A program made the translations under genes and the position numbers. A model generated the notes under the pieces. That model saw only the letters and a list, made by a program, of their open reading frames with translations, made no database searches and was not told the origin of the DNA. This document shows positions 54,998-64,000 of a stretch of DNA of 64,000 nucleotides, in pieces (position 1 is the first letter of the stretch; every line of letters begins with the position of its first letter). Origin of the DNA: Catenaria anguillulae PL171 (Eukaryota; Blastocladiomycota; Blastocladiomycetes; Blastocladiales; Catenariaceae); contig MCFL01000003.1 of the NCBI GenBank assembly GCA_002102555.1, positions 806,001 through 870,000 of the forward strand, written 5' to 3'.

Positions 54998-56454
54998 TCA
55001 TTCCACAATGACCACCCCGCTCTTTTCCTCGCGAATGTCCTTGAGCACGGCCCTGGTCGTTGCACTCATCTTCATTCCCGAAACGTCAATCTTCTTGAGC
55101 GAGTTGTTGCTCGTCAACGATTTGAGAATCTGCGCAATGCCCGCATCTGTAAACTGATTGCCAGAAATGTCGAGCTCTCTCAGCGTGTAGGTTGAATCCA
55201 TGGCCTTGACGATCATGGGCAGCGTGCCGTCCGTCAGCCGGCAATTGGCAATGCCCAGAGTCGCCACCGAGTTGTTCTTCGCAAGAAACTGCTGGATGGG
55301 AGTTCCGCCGGTTTCGCCCAGCCCATTGTGTGATATGTTGACAACGGACAAAGACGACGAGTCTTTGGTGGCCATGAGGAAGCCTGTGAGGCCCTTGATG
55401 CCGATATTGTTCCATTCGAGGTTGATTTCTTTGATTGCGTCGTTGCTGGAAATGCTTGCGCCAATCTGTGGATCATGCAAAGCCAGCACCGTTAGCCCTT
55501 GAGCCCCGGGCAAGTGCCCCAGAGAGACTTGGCGCGCGAACCTCACAAGCACCAATATTCCCAATCGCATTATGCCCCAAATCTAATGTCGTCAAGGACC
55601 GATTGGTGCCCAACATCTTTGCAAATGCTCTGGCCTCGCCGTCGGACAACCGATTGCTCCTGACCGAGAGTGACTTGAGCGACACGTTATCGAGTGTGCC
55701 TTCTGCAACCGCGATTCCTCCGTGGCTGCCCAGAAGATTGTCCGTCAGGTTGAGCTCGGCAATGGTGATGTTGCACGTGAGCATGTCGCCCATGGCCGCA
55801 CCGCCGGCGGGGCCAATGGCGTTGCCTGTGAGGTCGAGCGATTGGATGGTCCGGTTGGATTTGAGGACGTGTGCGAGGGCAATTGCTCCGTTGCTTCCTG
55901 TGAGAGAGTACAAACCAAGCGTAGTCAGTCCAAGTAAGAGAGATCCAAACATTGCATCATGGAAGTAGTCAGCGACTGACCGAGTCCTCGGTTTCGTAGT
56001 GTAACCGATGTCATGTTGAATGAGTGGACCAGCTGGGATACAGGGATGGTCGCATGAACCTTGCATGCAGCCAAGTACGATTCGGCTTGTGGATCCTTGA
56101 TGATGCTAGTGTCCTCTGCAATTCCATTCCATCCATACAGTCAAAACGTTTGCTCTCCATACGTTTTTTCTTGGAAATGTGTCCTTTCGTACTGAACGGC
56201 GTCAAGTGCGCAATAAGCACACTGATGATGTCCGTCGGCTCTTCGACCTTTTGTCGCGCAAACGCCTGCTCCTCGTCTTGTTCATGGATATCATTCAGGG
56301 AATGGCTCTCGCCTTCGCTTCCCTCGCCCAGATATCCTGGGGATTGGTTCATATCGGAAACATACTGTTCCTTCGTGTTTGCATTTGAGTCCAACGCGAC
56401 TTGACCTGCTGTCGGATCAACGTCGGCGGCGGGGGCCACATTGACTGATACCAT
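54998..56454 (-). CDS. Leucine-rich repeat protein (RNI type)
   Basis: Four exons (56454-56223, 56115-55981, 55897-55542, 55465-54998) encode 396 residues. An acidic, disordered N-terminus of about 80 residues precedes 28-residue LRRs of the ribonuclease-inhibitor type, for example IQSLDLTGNAIGPAGGAAMG, LTTLDLGHNAIGNIGACEIG, IKEINLEWNNIGIKGLTGFL and LRELDISGNQFTDAGIAQIL. The repeat spacing stays at 28 across the 55466-55541 intron, which supports that splice. The protein ends with LKDIREEKSGVVIVE. It is a likely protein-interaction scaffold; no effector domain is present. The first intron (56116-56222) is the least certain. Confidence 0.75.
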
Positions 56455-57438
56455 ATTTGAGTTCGATGTTGCGCAGGTTTACATGGACAGATTCCGGGTG
56501 CTTCCTTCTGTGCTATTCCTATCATTTGAGTCCTCATTGGTTGGTAATGGCCTTGCTTGCTTCGTGACACTGCATGCGAACAGTCAAGCGCGAACAGACC
56601 AGTAAATACAACATCATCGCCCACATTGCTTGAACTGGTGGCCACTAGGCTAATCCGACAAGGAGTTTCGCTGCTGGCAATTGAGGACAACCGCCACCGA
56701 GCTACCTCCGGATCCATGTAAGAATTTGCCTTGACATCCAGTGGCCACATACAGAGAAATGCCACAAAAACGTTGACCGATTCAAATCATTGACCTCCGG
56801 GCCTCGTTGAATGTGGCTGCCACGTGCACGGCCGAGAGATGGGTCTGCGTGTGGGGTGCGACTTGTGGGATGAAGACAACTTGGAATTTGCTGCCGTGAG
56901 AGCTAGGTCGGCCGTGGCGTCTTGGCAGCTTTTCATCGCAATTGCAATGTGCAAGGGTTACGTAAACGGCAAAACTGCTTGTTCCGAGCACAGAGTCTGT
57001 TCATCCGAGCCATTCGCGATTCCTGCTGATGGACGCCACTCAGCCCTAACCCAAGCCATCGAGTTCTCCATTGCTTTGGAGGGGGACGGACGAGAAGAAC
57101 AGTCGGTCACCATGGATGCTCACTATTCGCCGCCGATGCAATTTCCATGCACAACCCTAACTACCGCCATCTACAGGAGCAAGACCCTATCTTGGCGTGT
57201 CGCCGATGCTCTCTGAGATATCTTGGTCAGCACACACTTCTGCCAAGTGTGGTCTGGGTCTCTGCTGAGTATTGATGCCAGCCGAACAATGCATGTGACA
57301 GTGATTTCTATGTAATGCCCGGCTGCCCCCGTTGATTCATTCCCACAACCTTCGCCCGAAAGTCATCGACCCGCCGGCCTAGCTCCAACACCATTTACCA
57401 TACACGTCGATCCGTCATCTCGAAATTGAGCCTGTGCC
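56455..57438. other. Shared upstream region of the LRR gene and the ABC transporter gene
   Basis: About 980 bases between divergent starts. Short open frames do not read as protein; both promoters should lie here. Confidence 0.4.
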
Positions 57439-60400
57439 ATGACGGGCGCCGATTCAACACCTGCTGCCACCTTGGCGGCCGAGCCACCACAAGCGGCATC
57501 AATCCCCGTGCACAATGCAGAGCGGAATTCCCAAAGCGATGCAACCCTTGACATTGATCCTCCCACTTCTCGGGACCCGCAGCCGTCGACAAATGCGAGC
57601 GCCGCGACCGTGGTCGACGTCGGCAACGCGACTTTTGAGCCAACCCAGACCTCGAGTCCGCAAGAGCTCAAGTCGTACCAAGTGCGTGCCCTTGTCCGGA
57701 AGACGGTGTCGTACCAAAAGCGTCAGACCGTGACCAACATTTGCTGGTTCGCTTTTTCTTTGATTTCACCGAGCTCACTACACCCACACCCACGCTCACA
57801 CTTGACCTTTTGGCTATTGAAATAGCGTTACCCTCTGCCCGTTGTTGATGGTGGCCATGTCTTCATTGCTCGGGACGCTGCTTGCAGGCCTGATTGCTTC
57901 GTCCAGCACTGTTGAGGGTACGCACACGGATACATACTTGTTTCCAAGCCATTCTCCCATCTCACCACCATCCACTACATCTTTTTGCCTTGCGCTTTCG
58001 CAGAATTTGTCCTCTGCTCAAACGCCAACGCCATGGACCCCGCGACCAACCAGCCTCTGCGCGGCAACGGCACCAACAAGGCCAATTTCCCAACTGTTGA
58101 CGGGCGTGACATTCCCGGAGCGACGCCGGGCCTGCAAGTCAAGCTGACCAACTTCCTTCTGACCCCAATCACTGGCGGAGGCATGGGACCTCCTTCTGGT
58201 GGCGGCCCTGCACCTTGTGTCATCTGGACCGAGCCGTCATACAACTTCACGGACGTGTATGAGCGGGATCCGTTTGGCCCGCCCATTCCGCCCCAGCTCG
58301 CGCCGGCGTTTAATGCGTCAACGCCACAGGGTCAGATTGCCCGTCAATTGGCACGGTCGGCAAGTGTGTTCCAGCCCGACCCAAAGCTTGGATGGATCAA
58401 CCCAGCGATTGCGTCGGTGCCTGCAGCGCTCATTCCCCTCACCTCTGCGCAGCAGTACCCCTGGGCCATGATTGTGGAGCCGTCTGGTGTGGATTTGGGA
58501 ACAAAGGACAAGAAGCCGAACTTTGGGTTCAATGATTCGGCGCAAGGTTTTGCTGCTGCTACTCGTGGTGATTGTACGTGGCCCTTGTGCTGTTCTCAAT
58601 CTCGGGCGAAAAACTGACCCTTTTTTGCGTGTAGCTGGTGTGCTCGGCGCCTTCCAAACTCGTCTTTACTCCAACGTATCCACTGCGGGTGATTCCGACA
58701 AGATCGACTTCAAGCTCGATAACTTCCAGCCCGTCCCCTTTTTCGAAAAGTACAAGGGCGACTCGGGCATGGACGAGCGCAAGCTCGACGAGTCCATGGC
58801 ACGCATCATTCGCTCGACCCTGTCGCGTCTCAGCACGGTCGACAAGCGCATCATCTTTGACTCTGACCCGAACCCGATCAAGCTGCTGCAGTTCCAAAAC
58901 AACATTGGTCGCATTGTCCAGGACGTGCCCTGGGGTAACGTGATTGTGCGCAAGTGGGACACAAGCAAGAAGCAGTTTGAGTATGTGCTGCAGATTGGTC
59001 GCGATGCACGGATTGCTCGGTCGGCGTCGTTCCCACCGCAGGGGTTGCGCAGGTTCTTGTTCAATTCCATGTTTGCGAATGCGATCCTCAAGACAATGGC
59101 GCCAGGCACATCGGTGGTGCAGGGATTGAGGGCGTTCCCGTCCGTCTTGTCGTCGGCAATTGACTTGCCCATTGGTACGTTTTGTGTTTGTTTCATGGCG
59201 GGTAACAGGCACGCGTCCTCACCTCCAGTTTCTTTCATCTCCCACCACCAATAGGATCCTTCATTGGTCGCATTCTCTTCCCGTTTGGCGTCAGCTTCCT
59301 CATGCCCATCTTTGTCATCACGCTCGTCAAGGAAAAGGAGGACCGCATTCAGGTCATGATGGTCATGAATGGTCTCAAGTCATCGACCTACTTTTTGGCC
59401 CATGCCCTGCACTTCTTTTTCCTGCACGTCGTCTCGTCGGCCGTCTTCCTTGCCACGGGAATCGTGTTTGGTTTGCAATTCTTCACCTTGACGACCCGGC
59501 CTTGCTCGTCATTTTGTTCCTTGTTGGGGATTCGTTCAGATTGCGCTTGCTTTCTTCCTGGCCGCATTCTTTTCAAAGTCTCGCAATGCCCTTGTCGTTT
59601 CGTTCTTGATGGTACTCCTGTCCGTCATTATCAACGGTACGTATGCTGCCTCCCTTGTTGTTTTCGCGTCAATTCCTGTCTGACCCAAATCACTCTGCTT
59701 CCAAAAACATGTAGTTGCCGTCGAACAACTCTTTACCGACTCTGCCCATGGGTGTACCTCCTTTGGCCGCCGTTGCCTTCTACCGGTCACTGGCCCTCAT
59801 CAACCGCAACTCATTCACAAAGTCGCTTCGCCCCTACACACTGGGTATGCTCACGGCAACGACGAAGTTTTGCGGTGCTTGCTGTTCCTTGCCGGATCCG
59901 TATTTGTTTTGTTCTTCCTTGCCTGGTACCTCGCCCAAGTTCTCCCTTCGCAATACGGCACACACCGTCCCTGGCACTTTATCGTGACTGAACCTTACGA
60001 GCGGTTCTCTGGCAAGAAGCGGGACCGCGAGGAGGCCGATCGCAAGAATGTGGCCGTGAATGCGGACGAGACGCAGTTTGAGGATGCAGATGTCAAGGCC
60101 GAACGAGCCAGGGTGGATGCCGGCGAGGGCGTCAAGGGGTCGCCGTTGGTTGTCCGGCACATGCGCAAGATTTATTCGGGCACCAACAAGATTGCCGTTA
60201 AGGACGTCACATTTGCAGCCAACGAGGGCGAGGTTTTTGGGCTTTTGGGTCCCAATGGAGCAGGAAAATCAACACTTATATCGATTTTGACGGGTCTTTA
60301 CGAGCCTGTACGTCCCTTGGTACTTTCTTCCCACGTTCGCGCACCGGTTTTCATGTTTTTGCTGTTCACGTAGACTCTTGGCGAAGGCACGATTGGTGGC

Positions 60401-61248
60401 TACAACATTGCCACGGACCGCGACGCCGTCTACCGAATCACGGGCATTGCTCCTCAGCATGATATCCTCTGGGATGACTTGACGGTCGGGGAGCACTTGC
60501 TCTTTTACGCACGTCTCAAGGGAGTTCCCCCCGAGCAGGAACAAGAGGCAAAGAACCGTGCACTGGCCGCCGTGTCGCTGCAAAAGTTTGAAGATCGCTT
60601 GTCCAAGGGCTTGTCGGGTGGTGAAAAGCGGCGCTTGTCGATTGCCATCGCACTCACGGGCTCGCCAAAGGTTGTTTTCCTGGATGAACCGACGACTGGT
60701 ACGCGCAGCCAGGACTACCGCAATCCATGAATTTTTGCTACAACACTCACCGACATCTGTGCTCGTTGGCACGATAACAGGTTTGGATCCTGAGGTCCGG
60801 CGGTTGATTTGGAACATCCTCTCGGAAGCACGCAAAGGCAAAACCATTGTGCTGACCACGCACAGCATGGAAGAAGCCGAGGCCTTGTGCACGCGGATCG
60901 GTATCATGGCCAAGGGCACGCTTCGCTGCCTCGGCAACCAGCTGCGTCTCAAGCAACAGTATGGAGCCGGATACAAGTGCACGTTTATTGCCAAGCCCGA
61001 AAACATGGCGTTTGCCACGGAAAAGGTGCTCGCGCTCTTGCCCGACAATGCAAAGATTGTCGACAAGTTTGCCATGACGGCGACTGTCGAGTTTTTGCCC
61101 AAGGAGGGAACGCTGTCGACATTTTCAAACGCTGCAAAGCCACGCAAATGAGTGGTTGCTGGACGATTTTGGGATTTCGGCGACGAGTCTCGAGGAGGTG
61201 TTTTTGCGCATCATTAGTGAGGATGATGCAGAAGGGACGATTGAGTGA
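57439..61248 (+). CDS. ABCA-type half ABC transporter, frame broken at six short runs
   Basis: Eight exons (57439-57746, 57826-57917, 58004-58573, 58635-59174, 59255-59636, 59715-60307, 60374-60698, 60781-61248). Order: disordered N-terminus; first membrane helix ([20 protein letters not shown]); a large non-cytosolic loop; an ABC2-type membrane domain ([40 protein letters not shown]); then one nucleotide-binding domain. That domain has Walker [14 protein letters not shown], signature [15 protein letters not shown], Walker [14 protein letters not shown] and switch [12 protein letters not shown]. One membrane domain plus one NBD makes it an ABCA half transporter, probably moving lipid. Frame breaks lie near 59493, 59524, 59745, 59843, 61121 and 61147. 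All are in base runs, so they could be sequence errors or early decay. Confidence 0.8.
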
Positions 61249-61524
61249 AAAATCTGTTTGCACACGCGGGCATGCCCATGATCTAGTTTTGAACTTTTGT
61301 CTTTTCCATTTGCAATTTTGACCTGCTCTCTTCGCATGTTTCATTCTCTTATCGGCATAATGTGCATCCCAACATCACCACCTTCTCCCTCATTTATACA
61401 TGTACACATTCTCATCATTCTGCCTCAAGGTCTTGCTCGTGATGGAAACGCAGAGAACTTGCGCGAGTCGGCAGGGATATATGGGTATAGACTGCAGTTG
61501 ATTACAGAGTCCATCCACGACTCC
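61249..61524. other. Intergenic region between convergent genes
   Basis: About 275 bases holding the 3' ends of the ABC transporter and the minus-strand gene. No coding frame is seen. Confidence 0.4.
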
Positions 61525-63255
61525 CTAATCCAGCAGCGACCTGCTTTTCAACAACACCACCATGACGGGCATCATTGTGCCCTCCATCCACTTTGCCAAC
61601 TCCCACTCGCTCCGCCACTCGCCTCGATCCTCGACTTGCGCCAACGCGCTCCCCCAATCCTTAGCCATCCACTCAACCAACTCGGAATACCTCTGCGCCT
61701 CCTTCCTCGCATGCCGCACAATGTGCGTGAATGTTCCCCAATCGCCCTCCTCACAAATGACCGACCTGAGGTACTCGATCAGTGTCTCGGCCACCTTGCC
61801 CGGCTCAGCTGCCACCAACGTGCGATAACCCATTTGAAACGCGACAAGGGGGACCACAGGCACGGTGCGGGCAAGCAGCCAGTATCGCAAGGCTTCCATG
61901 GCGGCCCACGCGACTGTTTTGCGGTGCTGGCCAAACTTGGCCACCGTAAACGACACGGGATCGCGCGCTGGGTCCAAGCGCGAGCCGTCGGCTGGGTCGT
62001 ACATGCTCGACCAGGCGTTGACGTGTGGCGAGTATCGCGAAATGAAGTCGTCGTCAGACGGCTCTGTGTAGACATTGGCCGTGCCAAAGCGAGAGACAAA
62101 AGCGCACGCATCGATGACAATCGCGGGTGGAGGGCGGGGTGGCCGGTTCGGCGCGGCAAGTCGAGTTGGGGGTCCGTGAGCGTCAGCAGCGTCGGCGGTG
62201 GCGGCTGAGGATGAGAAGGAGCGGCCAATGTCGGCCGAGCGCCCCACACTGAAGAACCAGTCGAATGAGTGACTGGGTACCAGGGATGACACCTGCGAAC
62301 CGCTGAATGATTTCGAGCCCGAAGAACGACTCGTGTCGGACTTTGCATCGGAAAACCGTCCAGAGCTAGCAGACGCGGTGAGTGAGGGTAGTGATGGTGG
62401 CGCCTCGCCTTGACGACCGAGGTGTTGTCCAATGTCGCTTTGCTGTGGGAGAGACGGCGTGTGCGCCGTGGTGCCAATGGGAGAGACGTTCTTATCACTG
62501 GTGGGTTGGCGGGTCAAGGTCAATGTACCAAGTGTTGGCGTAGTGCTGGGTCCGTTGTTGAGGGTGGTTAAAGTACTCGGAATGGACATGCTTGTATGAT
62601 TGGCATCAGATACCGATGCAGCCTGGACGTGTTCTGTCTTGGCTTCGGTGGCGTCATTTGACTTCGGGATGCCCAAGACTGGCCCAAATAGCATAGCAAG
62701 TCTCCTGGTCAACCATCCTTGTTGTGCGGTCAAGGGACCTGAGTCCACGATGGTTTGCGCCGTTTTGGGAAGACGAGAGTCAACGAGAGAAGGGAGCGCA
62801 GCAGGCGGCGTTGGTGGGCCAAGCACGCTAGTCTTTTCAAGGACGGGCACCACAGCATTTCTGGGCTCGCCGGCGGCTGGCGAATGTGAATTGCGACGAA
62901 TAGGATGATGTATGGGATGATGGGATGATGCATGGGATGATGCATGGCGGTTCACGAGAATGCGACGCCGAGAACTGAATCGCGCCACACAGAGGGGTGA
63001 AGTCGGAAAGCCGTGGTGTGCCGATGATGAAATCGGGGCTTGCGAGTATCGAAGTGCAATAAGTCCTTGAGGGCTCAGAGGATATTTATCGCATGGTCGG
63101 GAGGCAATTAGATGGTTGTTTCTTTGAGGAAGGCCGCAAGAGGTCAAGAGGTGCAAGCGCCCATCTCGATTTACCTGTGAACGAACCTGAAAACTTGCGA
63201 TAAAAAATGAATGTAATCGAATGGGTAACGATGAACACTTGGTAAACCTTGACAT
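61525..63255 (-). CDS. Uncharacterised protein with disordered N-terminus and conserved-looking C-terminal domain
   Basis: One long open frame; the stop is at 61525 and the start is uncertain. The Met at 63255 (MSRFTKCSSLPIRLHSFFIA) gives 576 residues and resembles a mitochondrial targeting sequence, though the frame is open to 63459. A small intron near 63165 cannot be excluded. Residues 100-390 are Ser/Thr/Pro-rich. The last 200 look globular: AIVIDACAFVSRFGTANVYT, VNAWSSMYDPADGSRLDPAR, TVAWAAMEALRYWLLARTVP and FTHIVRHARKEAQRYSELVE. No family is recognised. A short 12-base repeat at 62904-62946 encodes a His/Ser/Pro stretch (SSHHPIHHPI). Confidence 0.55.
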   Translation of the reverse strand: MSRFTKCSSLPIRLHSFFIASFQVRSQVNRDGRLHLLTSCGLPQRNNHLIASRPCDKYPLSPQGLIALRYSQAPISSSAHHGFPTSPLCVARFSSRRRILVNRHASSHASSHHPIHHPIRRNSHSPAAGEPRNAVVPVLEKTSVLGPPTPPAALPSLVDSRLPKTAQTIVDSGPLTAQQGWLTRRLAMLFGPVLGIPKSNDATEAKTEHVQAASVSDANHTSMSIPSTLTTLNNGPSTTPTLGTLTLTRQPTSDKNVSPIGTTAHTPSLPQQSDIGQHLGRQGEAPPSLPSLTASASSGRFSDAKSDTSRSSGSKSFSGSQVSSLVPSHSFDWFFSVGRSADIGRSFSSSAATADAADAHGPPTRLAAPNRPPRPPPAIVIDACAFVSRFGTANVYTEPSDDDFISRYSPHVNAWSSMYDPADGSRLDPARDPVSFTVAKFGQHRKTVAWAAMEALRYWLLARTVPVVPLVAFQMGYRTLVAAEPGKVAETLIEYLRSVICEEGDWGTFTHIVRHARKEAQRYSELVEWMAKDWGSALAQVEDRGEWRSEWELAKWMEGTMMPVMVVLLKSRSLLD

Positions 63256-63522
63256 TATTCCTTGTTCCACAAAGTTATTTACATGTTCTCGGTTTCGTTT
63301 GCGTTGGCAAGAAGCGCGAACAACTCCCGAGGCGAGACGCGAACGATCGAGCATTGCACACTCCGATCGACGTGGAGTGGAGGAACCCCGATCCAATTGC
63401 CCCTTTTCCATCAATCGACTCTGCCAACAAACATCAAACGGCAATAAAAAAAGAGACACACAATCTACTCAGCGTTGTGATCTTTGGCGTGTCTTGACTC
63501 GATGCATTTCGTTCTTTCACTA

Positions 63523-64000
63523 TGCAATCCTTAATGAGCCATCTTCGGCCGTCCGCGGCCTCTGCTTTCCGCACTGTAATTCCCAAGAACGTAGCTCCAA
63601 CAACGCCCAATCGCCGTCACCTCCTTACTGGCGCGAGCGTTGTTGCCACTGCTTCTGCCCCAAAGGCTCGCCAGCCAATCGCCGCCACCTTCCGTCGTTA
63701 CCTTTCATCCCACCTCGACGACCACCTGGACCCGTCCTCAATGGCCTCGCGCCACTTCCTTGGCGGCCGCCCAACTCCGCGCTACTTTTGCCCAACCATG
63801 TTCCTCCTGGGCACCACTCTGACGTCCTTTGGCGTCGCCGTCGCCATCTACGATTACAACCAAGTGCGCTCGGTCGGCATTGCCTCTTCAATTCGTGATC
63901 TGTGGCAACGCCGCATTGCTCAAACGCAAAATCGCAAACTCGAACTGGTTCGCAGTATTGCCGACTGGCCGGCATGGGTACCCATCGATGTGCGCAAGGC
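63523..64000 (+). CDS. Probable mitochondrial membrane protein, 5' part only (possibly PARL/Pcp1-type rhomboid)
   Basis: An open frame from ATG 63523 to the right edge (159 codons). The start MQSLMSHLRPSAASAFRTVI is Arg/Ser/Ala-rich without acidic residues, and further basic sequence follows (NRRHLLTG, ATFRRYLSSH), as in a mitochondrial presequence. A membrane segment (TMFLLGTTLTSFGVAVAIYD) is followed by YNQVRSVGIASSIRDLWQRR and ADWPAWVPIDVRKA. This layout, one helix before a basic amphipathic stretch, is like the N-terminus of mitochondrial rhomboid proteases, but the catalytic Ser/His part lies outside the window. Divergent from the 61525-63255 gene. Confidence 0.5.

Overview
This window is nuclear DNA of a eukaryote with compact, intron-containing genes. 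Introns are 59-127 bases long and GT-AG, and many have a GTAC or GTGC donor. The gene content fits a zoosporic fungus, most likely Blastocladiomycota. It includes exocyst Sec6, an EFA6-type ARF-GEF, an MRG/Eaf3 chromatin protein, three PAS-linked guanylyl cyclases, an ABCA-type half transporter, an ankyrin-like protein with WW-containing repeats, and a secreted Ser/Thr-rich protein with a GH19-like domain. The lineage is an inference; no rRNA or other marker gene is present.

Layout. 1-334: first exon of a gene leaving the left edge. 1.17-3.66 kb: an intact 327-aa membrane-hairpin protein and a convergent, broken paralogue. 4.56-5.32 kb: ankyrin-like gene. 5.6-9.6 kb: Sec7-PH ARF-GEF. 10.3-18.4 kb: four-member array of a lineage-specific family with an F-box-like motif and a C-terminal CaaX box (one frameshifted copy, two open copies, one scrambled remnant). 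20.4-24.7 kb: secreted GH19-like protein with a long mucin-like tail encoded by exons bounded by phase-1 introns. 25.3-26.4 kb: coiled-coil gene. 26.9-30.9 kb: long protein whose layout resembles meiotic chromosome-axis proteins. 31.6-33.6 kb: alpha/beta-hydrolase-fold protein lacking catalytic residues.

33.9-49.8 kb holds three head-to-tail guanylyl cyclase genes (coiled coil, PAS, class III cyclase). A 4.1-kb piggyBac element sits between the first and second, bounded by TTAA. It carries its own transposase plus a second small gene that resembles the P2X7 receptor cytoplasmic 'ballast' domain. 50.4-53.0 kb: Sec6. 53.2-54.7 kb: MRG protein. 55.0-56.5 kb: RNI-type LRR protein. 57.4-61.2 kb: ABCA half transporter with six reading-frame breaks, all at short base runs. 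61.5-63.3 kb: uncharacterised gene. 63.5 kb to the right edge: a probable mitochondrial membrane protein, possibly a PARL/Pcp1-type rhomboid.

Most genes are unrelated housekeeping or signalling genes. The coherent groups are the cyclase cluster, the F-box/CaaX array and the piggyBac element. Exon structures were worked out by hand from frame continuity, splice consensus and alignment between paralogues. Every spliced model with stated junctions sums to a whole number of codons except where a frame break is reported.
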